A DNA stretch of 8,017 nucleotides, from contig JALTMS010000042.1 in NCBI GenBank assembly GCA_027001345.1, forward strand, positions 312-8,328, given 5' to 3'. Below the pieces are notes generated by a model that was not told the DNA's origin, did not search any database, and saw nothing but the letters and a program-made list of their open reading frames with translations. The position numbers were made by a program, and so were the translations under genes. Numbering within the stretch: position 1 is the stretch's first letter; each line of letters starts with the position of its first letter. Source of the DNA: Acidobacteriota bacterium. GTDB lineage: Bacteria > Acidobacteriota > Polarisedimenticolia > J045. Positions 1 to 6,549 of this stretch are shown here, piece after piece.

Positions 1-11
1 CACCTAGGATT

Positions 12-152
12 GGGGCTTCGCGGCGCGGGAGGTCCAGCACGAAGCTCCCCGCACAAGGGTTCGGCAGCGCCCCCTCGGCGCTGGGGAACCACGGGCAGGT
101 CTGGCCCTGACCCACCTCTGCGGTGCACTTGCCGGAGTGGAGGGTGGGGTCA
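12..152 (+). promoter_or_regulatory. Structured 5' leader of rpsA, candidate regulatory RNA
   Basis: No gene is evident in the first 190 bases, but three hairpins can be drawn by eye. The first pairs 12-20 with 40-48: nine pairs including one G-U, with core GCTTCG/CGAAGC. The second pairs GGTTC 58-62 with GAACC 86-90, then crosses a GG/GG internal loop to CAGCGC 65-70 paired with GCGCTG 78-83 around a 7-base loop. The third pairs TGACCC 108-113 with GGGTCA 147-152, continues as ACC/GGT beyond one bulged base, and is capped by a small CGGT/GCCG stem at 121-134. The rpsA ribosome binding site follows. S1 synthesis is autoregulated through the mRNA leader in gammaproteobacteria, so a similar role is possible. 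GC-rich DNA folds easily, and I recognise no known RNA family, so function is inference. Confidence 0.35.
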
Positions 153-175
153 AATCCCAAGGCCGGCCCGGTATC

Positions 176-180
176 GGAGG
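176..180 (+). promoter_or_regulatory. Shine-Dalgarno of rpsA (decides start)
   Basis: GGAGG ends 10 bases before ATG 191. This favours 191 over the upstream in-frame GTG at 137. The 18 residues between the two starts do not resemble the S1 N-terminus. Confidence 0.7.
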
Positions 181-190
181 TCGACAGGCA

Positions 191-2026
191 ATGGAAACGC
201 AACCCAGGCAGAACGAGGAAGACAACAAGCAGGTTCCCGATGCAGAGCTGGATTTCGCAGCACTGCTCGACGAGTACTCTCCGGCGGAGGACATCCGGGA
301 GGGTGCGGTAACCCGCGGCCGAGTGGTGAAGATCCTCGGCGACATCGTCCTCGTGGACATCGGCTTCAAGAAAGAGGGGGCCGTCGCCCGCTCGGAGTTC
401 CGCAAGACCGGTGAAGAAGACGAAATCAAGATCGGTGACACTGTCGAGGCGGTGGTCGAGTCCCTGGCCGAGGACGACGACTACATCCCGCTGTCGAAGG
501 AAAAGGCCGAACGGATCAAGGTCTGGGAACGGGTCGAGGCCGCGCATCGTTCGGGCGAGGTTCTCGTGGGTCATGTGATCGACCGGATCAAGGGAGGTCT
601 GTCGGTCGATATCGGCGTTCGCGCCTTCCTCCCAGGTTCCCTGGTCGATGTTCGTCCGGTGCGCAATCTCGAGCACCTCAAGGATCAGGAAGTCCGGGTC
701 CGAGTGATCAAGATGAACCGCCGGCGCGGCAATATCGTCGTCTCCCGCAAGCATGTACTCGAAGAGGAGAACGCCGAGAAGAAGAAGGTCACGCTCGAGA
801 CCCTCGAAGAAGGCAGCCGCGTCAAGGGCGTGGTGAAGAACATCACCGAGTACGGGGCCTTTGTCGATCTCGGCGGCATCGATGGACTGCTCCACGTCAC
901 CGACATGTCTTGGGGACGGGTCAATCATCCCTCGGAAGTGGTCAACATCGGCGACGAGTTCGACGTGCTGGTGCTCAAGTTCGACCGGGAAAAGGAACGG
1001 GTCAGCCTGGGCCTCAAGCAGCTTCAGGAAGACCCCTGGGCCAATGCCAGTGACAAGTATCCGCTGCTCTCTCGCGTTCGGGGCAAGGTGGTCAGCCTGA
1101 CGGACTACGGTGCTTTCGTCGAACTCGAGGAAGGCATCGAGGGGTTGATCCACGTCTCCGAGATGTCCTGGACCAAGCGCATCAAGCACCCGTCGAAGGT
1201 GCTCAACATCGGTGATGCGGTCGAGGCGGTGGTGCTCGATGTGGACGAGGAGAACCGTCGCCTGAGCCTCGGGCTCAAGCAGACCACCCCCAATCCCTGG
1301 TCGGTGATCCAGGAGAAGTATCAGGTCGGTGACGTGATCCGTGGCGTGGTTCGCAACATCGCCGACTTCGGTGCCTTCATCGAGGTCGAGGAAGGCGTCG
1401 ATGGCCTGGTGCACATCTCGGACCTGACCTGGAACCGCCGGGTCAAGCATCCCGCGGAAGTGCTCAAGAAGGGCGAGGAAGTCGAAGCCAAGATCCTCAA
1501 GATCGACACCGAAAACCAGCGCCTGAGCCTGAGCGTCAAGGATCTGCAGCCCGATGTGTGGCAGGAGTTCTTCCGGCGCTACCACTCGGGCGATATCCTC
1601 GAGGGCAAGATCGTCCGCCTGACCGACTTCGGCGCCTTCGTCGAGCTGGCCGATGGAGTCGAAGGTCTGGTTCACATCTCCGAGATGGCCCACGAGAGGC
1701 TCGAAAAGCCGCAGGATCGCTTCCAGGTCGGACAGTCGGTGAAGGTCAAGATTCTCCGCACCGACCCGGTGGAGCGAAAGATCGGCCTGTCGATCAAGGA
1801 GGCCCTCGACGCTCTCGGCGGCCGCGACCTCGAGAGCTACAACGAGCAGGTTGCCGAGGAGAAGTCGGCGGCCTCGATCACCCTCGGCGATATGGCCGGT
1901 GGTGAGCTGGCGGCGTTGCGGGAGCGGGCTGCGGCCAAGGCTCGCGGCGAAGAGAACGATGCCGTGGCCGACGAGCCGCCTGCCGAAGACGGCAAGCCCG
2001 AGGACGAAGGAGCGGAGGACGCATGA
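191..2026 (+). CDS. rpsA: 30S ribosomal protein S1
   Basis: The product is 611 aa and is ribosomal protein S1, which binds mRNA 5' regions on the 30S subunit and helps unfold and place structured messages for initiation. Six S1 (OB-fold) repeats can be seen at about residues 36-103, 121-186, 207-277, 294-364, 379-451 and 466-536. Repeats 3-6 share the pattern (D/E)(Y/F)GAF(V/I)(D/E)L..G..GL(I/L/V)H(V/I)S(E/D)M, typical of the RNA-binding domains. Repeats 1 and 2 are more diverged, as in the E. coli protein, where they anchor S1 to the ribosome. The length exceeds E. coli S1 (557 aa) because of a tail from about residue 537 onward that ends in an Ala/Glu/Asp-rich acidic stretch. ATG 191 is chosen because of the GGAGG 10 bases upstream. 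The TGA stop overlaps the ATG of the next gene. Identification is very secure; the function of the acidic tail is unknown. Confidence 0.98.
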   Translation: METQPRQNEEDNKQVPDAELDFAALLDEYSPAEDIREGAVTRGRVVKILGDIVLVDIGFKKEGAVARSEFRKTGEEDEIKIGDTVEAVVESLAEDDDYIPLSKEKAERIKVWERVEAAHRSGEVLVGHVIDRIKGGLSVDIGVRAFLPGSLVDVRPVRNLEHLKDQEVRVRVIKMNRRRGNIVVSRKHVLEEENAEKKKVTLETLEEGSRVKGVVKNITEYGAFVDLGGIDGLLHVTDMSWGRVNHPSEVVNIGDEFDVLVLKFDREKERVSLGLKQLQEDPWANASDKYPLLSRVRGKVVSLTDYGAFVELEEGIEGLIHVSEMSWTKRIKHPSKVLNIGDAVEAVVLDVDEENRRLSLGLKQTTPNPWSVIQEKYQVGDVIRGVVRNIADFGAFIEVEEGVDGLVHISDLTWNRRVKHPAEVLKKGEEVEAKILKIDTENQRLSLSVKDLQPDVWQEFFRRYHSGDILEGKIVRLTDFGAFVELADGVEGLVHISEMAHERLEKPQDRFQVGQSVKVKILRTDPVERKIGLSIKEALDALGGRDLESYNEQVAEEKSAASITLGDMAGGELAALRERAAAKARGEENDAVADEPPAEDGKPEDEGAEDA

Positions 2027-2361
2027 CCAAGGCCGACCTGGTGGAGAAGGTTGCGGACGCTGCAAGCCTGTCGCGGACCGAGGCCGAGGCCGTAGTCAAC
2101 ACGGTCCTCGATTCCATCGTCGGTGCGCTGAAGACTGGCGACAAGATCGAGTTGCGCGGGTTCGGCTCCTTCCGCCTGCGCATGCGGCGTCCTCGCCAGG
2201 GTCGGAATCCGAAGACCGGAACCCGGGTCGATGTGCCGGCGAAGGCCGTTCCGTATTTCAAGCCGGGCAAGGAGTTGCGCGAAATGCTCAATCCCCCCGG
2301 CCAGGAAGATGAGACCGGCGGCACCGAGCCTTCGACGCCGGGGTCCTCTCCGCCGCTCTGA
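2023..2361 (+). CDS. ihfB: HU/IHF-family DNA-binding protein, IHF-beta-like
   Basis: This is a 112 aa nucleoid protein that would bend DNA as a dimer. The core (residues 1-90) is complete. It has the N-terminal helices (MTKADLVEKVA...), the RGFGSF motif at 45-50, the beta-arm tip RNPKTG at 61-66 whose proline (63) intercalates at DNA kinks in this family, and the closing VPYFKPGKELRE segment. VP.FKPGKELR and the position beside rpsA resemble IHF-beta (ihfB lies downstream of rpsA in many Proteobacteria), but a homodimeric HU cannot be excluded. Residues 91-112 form an extra Pro/Ser/Gly/Glu-rich tail absent from E. coli HU and IHF, probably disordered. The start overlaps the rpsA stop as ATGA, implying translational coupling. 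GAAGGAG at 2006-2012 lies 10 bases upstream as a ribosome binding site, inside the rpsA coding region. An intrinsic terminator follows about 70 bases after the stop. Confidence 0.93.
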   Translation: MTKADLVEKVADAASLSRTEAEAVVNTVLDSIVGALKTGDKIELRGFGSFRLRMRRPRQGRNPKTGTRVDVPAKAVPYFKPGKELREMLNPPGQEDETGGTEPSTPGSSPPL

Positions 2362-2431
2362 GGCATCGAAGCCGTGCCCTGCCTCGGGTGGTGGGGTGCG
2401 AGATCGAGACGCAGTCGAGACAACCCGATGG

Positions 2432-2461
2432 CGGGGGACACCTGATGGCGTCCCCCGTTTT
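2432..2461 (+). terminator. Intrinsic terminator of rpsA-ihfB
   Basis: CGGGGGAC at 2432-2439 pairs perfectly with GTCCCCCG at 2450-2457 around a 10-base loop, in which CC/GG can add two more pairs. Four T's follow directly and the next bases are T/C-rich. It lies after the IHF/HU stop and before miaB, so it should separate the two units. Confidence 0.78.
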
Positions 2462-2517
2462 CATCTTCATCGTACGATCGCCGAGGCCGGCCTGGCTTCG
2501 TCGGAGGACGGGGTGGA

Positions 2518-3861
2518 GTGATGGAACGACTCTACTGGATCGAAACCTGGGGCTGCCAGATGAACGAGCACGACTCGGAGAAGATGGCCGGCATCCTCGA
2601 AGGGCTCGGTTACCAGCGTTCGCCGAACGTGGAGGCGGCGGACCTGGCGCTGCTCAACACCTGTGCGATTCGCGAGAAGGCCGAAGAAAAGGTCTACCAG
2701 GCGCTCGGCCGACTTGGCGAGGCCAAGCGGCAGCGGCCGGAAATGATCGTGGTGGTGGCTGGCTGCGTTTCCCAGCTCGCCGGGCAGCAGGTGCGGGAAC
2801 GCGCCCCGATGGTGGATCTGGTGATCGGCCCGCGAGCCGTCAGCCGACTCCCCGAGCATCTTGCCCGGCTCGAAGACGAACGAGGGATCGTCGATACCAC
2901 CCTCTACCAGGACAGTCTGATGCGCCGCAGCGAGCCGGTGCGGAAGATGAAAGAGCGGGGCAAGGCATGGGTGACGGTGATGGAGGGCTGCAACAAGACT
3001 TGCAGCTACTGTGTGGTACCCGCCACCCGCGGCCGGGAAGAGAGCCGACAGCTCGACGACATCCTCGGAGAGGTGATGGCCCTCGCCGCTGAAGGCTACG
3101 TGGAAATCGAATTCCTCGGACAGAATGTCAACGCCTACCGCTGTCCCCAGAGTGGGGCGGGGCTGGCCGATCTGCTGCGTGCGGCAGGACGGGTCGAAGG
3201 AATCCGGCGGCTGCGCTTCACCACTTCCCACCCACTCCACTTGCGGCAGCCGATCATCGATGCGATGGCCGAGGTACCGGAAGTCTGCCCGGCGCTCCAC
3301 CTGCCGGTGCAGAGCGGTTCGACCGCCGTGCTCAAGGCGATGCGCCGCGGCTACTCGCGGGAAAAGTACCTCGAGAGAGTCGAGCAGTTGCGCCGCGCCG
3401 TGCCCGACATCGCTCTGGGTACCGATGTGATCGTCGGTTTTCCAGGAGAGAGTGAGGAGGACTTCCAGCAGACGCTGAGCCTGGTGCGTGAAGTGGGCTT
3501 CGATCAGATGTTCTCCTTCGTCTACTCGTCTCGGCCGGGCACGGTCGCCGGCATGATGGCCGACTCGGTGCCGCATGAGCGGAAGGTCGAGCAATTGATC
3601 GAGCTGCAGGCGCTGCAGCGAGAGATTCAGTTCGAGCGGCATCAGCGGCTGGTCGGCCGGGAAGTCGAAGTACTCGTCGAAGGGCGTTCTCGGCGCAGCG
3701 AGGCGGAATGGGCTGGCCGGACGGCCTGCAATCGCGTGGTGAACTTCCCCGGCGAGGAAGTCGAGGCTGGTCAGATGCTGACCGTCCGCGTCACCGAAGC
3801 GCGGCCCAACAGCCTGCGGGGCGAGCTGGTCAGGGCGGACGAGGCGGCTTTCTTGACTTGA
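2518..3861 (+). CDS. miaB: tRNA-2-methylthio-N6-dimethylallyladenosine synthase MiaB
   Basis: The product is a 447 aa radical-SAM methylthiotransferase. It adds a methylthio group to C2 of i6A at position 37 of tRNAs reading UNN codons, which steadies codon pairing. All three parts of the family are present. The N-terminal MTTase domain has the auxiliary 4Fe-4S ligands Cys13 (GCQMNEHDSE), Cys49 (NTCAIRE) and Cys83 (GCVSQ). The radical-SAM core has the CX3CX2C cluster motif at Cys158, Cys162 and Cys165, followed by PATRGRE, a pattern typical of MiaB. A C-terminal TRAM domain lies at about 375-440. Length matches the family. The start is ambiguous by one codon between GTG 2518 and ATG 2521: GGAGG at 2503-2507 sits 10 bases from the GTG and 13 from the ATG. 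The preceding terminator means a separate promoter is expected, but I could not find a convincing one. Its stop lies inside a promoter candidate for the next gene. Confidence 0.97.
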   Translation: MMERLYWIETWGCQMNEHDSEKMAGILEGLGYQRSPNVEAADLALLNTCAIREKAEEKVYQALGRLGEAKRQRPEMIVVVAGCVSQLAGQQVRERAPMVDLVIGPRAVSRLPEHLARLEDERGIVDTTLYQDSLMRRSEPVRKMKERGKAWVTVMEGCNKTCSYCVVPATRGREESRQLDDILGEVMALAAEGYVEIEFLGQNVNAYRCPQSGAGLADLLRAAGRVEGIRRLRFTTSHPLHLRQPIIDAMAEVPEVCPALHLPVQSGSTAVLKAMRRGYSREKYLERVEQLRRAVPDIALGTDVIVGFPGESEEDFQQTLSLVREVGFDQMFSFVYSSRPGTVAGMMADSVPHERKVEQLIELQALQREIQFERHQRLVGREVEVLVEGRSRRSEAEWAGRTACNRVVNFPGEEVEAGQMLTVRVTEARPNSLRGELVRADEAAFLT

Positions 3862-3881
3862 TTCGGGGCCGCACGTATTGT
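3853..3881 (+). promoter_or_regulatory. Sigma70-like promoter at the 3' end of miaB
   Basis: TTGACT (3853-3858, 5 of 6 matches to TTGACA) is separated by exactly 17 bases from TATTGT (3876-3881, 4 of 6 matches to TATAAT). The -35 lies in the last codons of miaB. Transcription would begin near 3888 and give a leader of about 120 bases before the DUF151 gene. The match is good for GC-rich DNA but is unproven. Confidence 0.45.
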
Positions 3882-4008
3882 TCCAGCAGGTGTTCGAAAG
3901 AGCTTCTGCACGCTGTCTGTGGCGGACTTGCCAGCGATTCGGACGATGGGCCGCTGAATGACGGACAGGGCAGGGCGCCCGAGAGATCATCAGGCGGAGG
4001 ATCGGTCG

Positions 4009-4494
4009 ATGGCAGTGGAAATGCGCATTCAGGGATTGATGATCGATCCCATCACGACCATGCCGCTGCTGGTACTTCGGGATCCGAGGACCGATGCCAA
4101 GCTGCCGATCTGGGTCGCCGTCTTCGAGGCCAATGCCATCGCCACTGAACTCGAGAAGGTCAAGACCCCACGCCCGATGACGCACGATCTGCTGCAGAAC
4201 CTGCTGTCGGAACTCGGTGGGCGCCTGCGAAAGGTGACCGTCACGGATCTGCAAGACAACATCTTCTACGCCGTGCTCGAGGTGGAGTGTGCCGGAGGCA
4301 TCAAGGAGATCGACGCTCGCCCCTCAGATGCCATCGCGCTGGCCCTGCGCTGCGATGCGCCGATCTACGCCCGCCAGGAAGTGATCGAGGCCGCGCAAAA
4401 CATCGACCTGACCCAGGGACACCGGGACTCTCAGCGGATTCGTCAGTGGCTCGAGGGGCTCGGACAGAGCGAACTCGGCAAATACGAGGTCTGA
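4009..4494 (+). CDS. DUF151 bifunctional nuclease family protein
   Basis: The product is a 161 aa cytoplasmic protein of the DUF151/BFN family. The name comes from a plant member with reported DNase and RNase activity; the role in bacteria is poorly defined. Family marks visible are the opening MRIQGLMIDPIT.MPLLVLRD, LPIWV at 32-36, the NAIATELE segment at 42-49, TPRPMTHDLL at 53-62, and the strongly conserved ARPSDAIALALR at 103-114. The core looks intact, with a short C-terminal extension (about residues 130-161), where some relatives carry a UVR domain that is absent here. ATG 4009 is preferred because GGAGG (3996-4000) lies 8 bases upstream; the in-frame ATG at 3958 would add 17 unrelated residues. 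It follows miaB with a 147-base gap containing its own promoter candidate. I have no evidence for its substrate here. Confidence 0.92.
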   Translation: MAVEMRIQGLMIDPITTMPLLVLRDPRTDAKLPIWVAVFEANAIATELEKVKTPRPMTHDLLQNLLSELGGRLRKVTVTDLQDNIFYAVLEVECAGGIKEIDARPSDAIALALRCDAPIYARQEVIEAAQNIDLTQGHRDSQRIRQWLEGLGQSELGKYEV

Positions 4495-4803
4495 ACTACC
4501 AACTTCAGGATCCCTTACGCTCCTGGACACCGCAGCTGCCGGGTGAGTGGGGCGCCGAGGGCCGGTCGCCGACTTTCGCTTACGCTTAGTTATCGCTTTC
4601 GGTGCCGCCCCGGAAACCTGCTTTCTCCCGGGCTCTGCCAACAGCGAGCGACTTTCTGCCTGCGCCCGTTGATTTATCAGCGCCACTTGCCTAGCATGGC
4701 CCTGCAGTGGCCGGGCTTTGTCGCCACGGTCTGTTGTCGCTCGGCACCGTTTTCTTCCTTGCCAGTGCTCGCGCGGGCTGCAGGCCCGTCAAGTGGGGTC
4801 CAG
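4495..4803. other. Gene-free stretch upstream of parA
   Basis: I see no credible coding region in these roughly 310 bases. Contents are a weak hairpin just after the DUF151 stop (4504-4510 with 4521-4527, no T-run, so not a convincing terminator), a promoter candidate at 4669-4697, and a small hairpin close to the parA start (4774-4778 CGGGC with 4784-4788 GCCCG). Base composition is less GC-rich in the middle than in the genes. No parS-like palindrome is evident. Confidence 0.6.
4669..4697 (+). promoter_or_regulatory. Candidate sigma70 promoter of parAB
   Basis: TTGATT (4669-4674) and TAGCAT (4692-4697) each match the consensus at 4 of 6 bases and are spaced by 17 bases. Transcription would start near 4704, about 100 bases before parA. 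It is the best such pair I found in this gap, but it is modest. Confidence 0.38.
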
Positions 4804-5559
4804 ATGATCATTGCCATCGCGAATCAGAAGGGGGGCGTGGGGAAGACCACCACCGCCATCAACCTGGCTGCAGCCCTTGCGCAAAAGGGCTACCGGACGA
4901 TCCTCGTCGATCTCGACCCCCAGGCCAACGCTTCGCTCTCCTATGTGGATATCCAGACTGCCGGCAAGTCGATGTACGACGTGCTCGTGGATCCCGAGGT
5001 CCCGCTGGCGGAGGTGATGCAGGAGAGCAAGGTCGACAATCTCCGGGTTGCACCTGCCAGGCTCGCCTTGGCGAAAGTGGAGCCTGCGCTGGCCGGGCAG
5101 CTCGACGCTCACTTCAGGCTGAAGGACAAGCTCGAGGCTGCCAGCGGGGATTTCGATTTCGCCATCATCGACACGCCCCCCACACTCGGAATGCTTACCG
5201 TCAACGCCATGGTTGCCGCCACACACCTGCTCGTGCCCATCCAGTCGTCCTATTTCGCACTGGAAGGTACGGACGATCTGCTCGAGACCTACGAGCGGAT
5301 TCGCCTGCGCGCCAATCCCAGCCTCCAGTTCCTGGGAGTGGTGGTGACAATCCATGACAAGCGGACGATCCTTGCCCGGGACATCGACAAGCAGATCAAT
5401 GAGGTCTTCGGGGAGAAGGTCTTCCGCACGCGGATTGGAAAGAATGTTCGACTGGAGGAGTCACCGGCCTACCGGGAGCCGATCTTCTCCTTTGCACCTG
5501 CCTCCCGGGGAGCGGCGGATTATTACAGCTTGTCGGAGGAGGTGCTCAATCGTGTCTAA
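4804..5559 (+). CDS. parA: ParA-family chromosome-partitioning ATPase
   Basis: The product is a 251 aa ParA/Soj-type P-loop ATPase. Such proteins bind DNA nonspecifically as ATP dimers and drive movement of ParB-parS complexes. It has the deviant Walker A KGGVGKTT at 9-16, with both the signature Lys9 and Lys14. The A' motif is DLDPQAN at 36-42, where many relatives have DPQGN. The Walker B region is FAIIDTPP with Asp123. It lacks an N-terminal helix-turn-helix, so it is the short chromosomal-like type rather than the plasmid P1 type. ATG 4804 is chosen because the family begins directly with a strand leading into Walker A; longer in-frame starts add unrelated sequence. The ribosome binding site is weak (GGGG about 7 bases upstream), and a small hairpin sits at 4774-4788. 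The stop overlaps the parB start by 8 bases. mnmG, rsmG or dnaA, the usual chromosomal neighbours, are not in the window. Confidence 0.95.
   Translation: MIIAIANQKGGVGKTTTAINLAAALAQKGYRTILVDLDPQANASLSYVDIQTAGKSMYDVLVDPEVPLAEVMQESKVDNLRVAPARLALAKVEPALAGQLDAHFRLKDKLEAASGDFDFAIIDTPPTLGMLTVNAMVAATHLLVPIQSSYFALEGTDDLLETYERIRLRANPSLQFLGVVVTIHDKRTILARDIDKQINEVFGEKVFRTRIGKNVRLEESPAYREPIFSFAPASRGAADYYSLSEEVLNRV
5535..5542 (+). promoter_or_regulatory. Shine-Dalgarno of parB (decides GTG start)
   Basis: GGAGGAGG lies inside the 3' end of parA, 9 bases before GTG 5552. It fixes the start of parB and supports translational coupling with parA. Confidence 0.75.
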
Positions 5560-6418
5560 GGGAAGGGGACTGCCACCGTCGGCCAGAATGCGAGCTGACG
5601 CCCATTTTGTGGATCACATCACGGCTGCCCGCCCGGCGGCCGTAGGGCGAATGGTCGAAATCGAGCTGATTCGCCCCAATCCCACCCAGCCACGGCGAGA
5701 ATTGGTGGGCATCGAGGAGCTGGCGGAGTCCGTGCGGGAAAAGGGCGTGCTCGAGCCGATCCTTGTACGCCCCAGGGACGACGGCACGTTCGAGATCATC
5801 GCGGGGGAAAGGCGGTATCATGCAGCCAGGCGGGTCGGGCTGGCGAATATTCCCTGTATCGAAGTCGATGTGGACGACCGGGGCTGCCTCGAGATTTCGC
5901 TGATCGAGAACCTGCAGCGCCGAGACCTGACGCCCTTTGAAGAGGCAGAGGCGATTGCCCGCCTGGTGGAGGATTTTTCCTACACCCACGAGCAGATTGC
6001 CAGGAAGCTCGGGCGATCGCGCACCAGCATCACGGAGCTGCTCAGCCTCAACCGGATGCCTCCTGCAGTTCAGGAGGCATGTCGGCGCGCCGACATTCGG
6101 ACCAAGAGCACGCTGATGGAAATCGTCCGGCAGCCGACGGAAGAGGACATGCTTTCGCTGGTGGCGGTGGTCGCCAGTGAGAGCCTGACGCGAGACGAGG
6201 TGCGGGAGCGCAAGCGGCGGAGTAACGGGGACGGCAAGGGCGATGGGGGCCGGCAGCGTCCTTACGTGTTTCGGTACAAGCCCCCGGGGCGAGGGTTCAG
6301 CCTGAGCCTGCGCTTCGAGCGGGACGTCGTGGAGCCCGCCGAGCTGCTGGTGACCCTGGAGGAGATCGTCGAGGACCTGCGCAAGCAGGTGGCCGAGGAG
6401 TCAATAGGGAGCGAGTGA
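5552..6418 (+). CDS. parB: ParB/Spo0J-type partition protein with atypical C-terminus
   Basis: The product is a 288 aa ParB. Such proteins load at parS, bind CTP and slide on DNA, and stimulate ParA. Residues 2-7 (SKGRGL) match the N-terminal basic RGL motif that contacts ParA. The ParB/sulfiredoxin CTPase domain spans about 34-125 and includes KGVLEPILVRP (64-74), GERRYHAARR (85-94, the C-motif) and ENLQRRDLTPFEEA (119-132). A helix-turn-helix follows at about 144-170 (THEQIARKLGRSRTSITELL). After a Gly/Arg/Lys-rich linker (about 218-235), the end YVFRYKPPGRGF...FERDVVEPAELLVTLEEIVEDLRK does not look like the usual short leucine-zipper-like dimerization domain. The GTG start is supported by GGAGGAGG 9 bases upstream and by the RGL motif lying right at the start. 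It overlaps parA by 8 bases. No parS site was seen in the window. Confidence 0.93.
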   Translation: MSKGRGLPPSARMRADAHFVDHITAARPAAVGRMVEIELIRPNPTQPRRELVGIEELAESVREKGVLEPILVRPRDDGTFEIIAGERRYHAARRVGLANIPCIEVDVDDRGCLEISLIENLQRRDLTPFEEAEAIARLVEDFSYTHEQIARKLGRSRTSITELLSLNRMPPAVQEACRRADIRTKSTLMEIVRQPTEEDMLSLVAVVASESLTRDEVRERKRRSNGDGKGDGGRQRPYVFRYKPPGRGFSLSLRFERDVVEPAELLVTLEEIVEDLRKQVAEESIGSE

Positions 6419-6467
6419 GCGCCGCCAGGCAGGAGCCCCAGCCTTTCCGGGGTTTCGGCGCGCGAGT

Positions 6468-6476
6468 TGACATAAT
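6468..6476 (+). promoter_or_regulatory. Extended -10 promoter candidate upstream of lptF
   Basis: TG-A-CATAAT is an extended -10 element with 5 of 6 matches to TATAAT, in an AT-rich patch that stands out from its GC-rich surroundings. No good -35 lies 17-18 bases upstream, which extended -10 promoters can tolerate. The overlapping TTGACA at 6467-6472 has no properly spaced -10 of its own. A transcript would start near 6483. Confidence 0.35.
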
Positions 6477-6549
6477 ACACCTTATCGGACCTTGGATTCC
6501 GGCACGGCGATCCAGGCATTCTCCCGGCTCCAGCCCGTCCTGTTCGCGC

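Noticed and set aside
146..158. tRNA T-arm-like GGGGTCAAATCCC in the rpsA leader
   Set aside because: No matching acceptor, D or anticodon arms upstream, and the loop has G in place of the conserved T54. It fits better in the leader hairpin.
4..441. Open frames on both strands over the rpsA leader and 5' end
   Set aside because: Low-complexity Ser/Arg/Pro-rich translations with no family resemblance; they run into the confirmed rpsA frame.
1100..1680. Imperfect DNA repeats around 1100, 1363 and 1620
   Set aside because: These are the coding copies of S1 repeats 4-6, explained by the domain structure of rpsA.
2467..4254. 595-codon open frame on the minus strand opposite miaB and the DUF151 gene
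   Set aside because: It lies antisense to two well-supported genes with clear motifs, and the translation is His/Arg/Pro/Leu-rich with no recognisable domain, as expected from the shadow of GC-rich genes.
4543..4803. Longer parA N-terminus from an upstream in-frame GTG
   Set aside because: The 87 added residues are Arg/Pro/Ser-rich and unlike ParA, and they would cover the promoter candidate. ParA proteins normally start right before Walker A, as ATG 4804 does.
5354..5551. Longer parB N-terminus overlapping parA
   Set aside because: The extension is a frame shadow of parA. GGAGGAGG and the RGL motif place the start at GTG 5552.
6434..6460. Terminator after parB
   Set aside because: Stem of about six pairs with a G-U, followed by only three T's; too weak to call.
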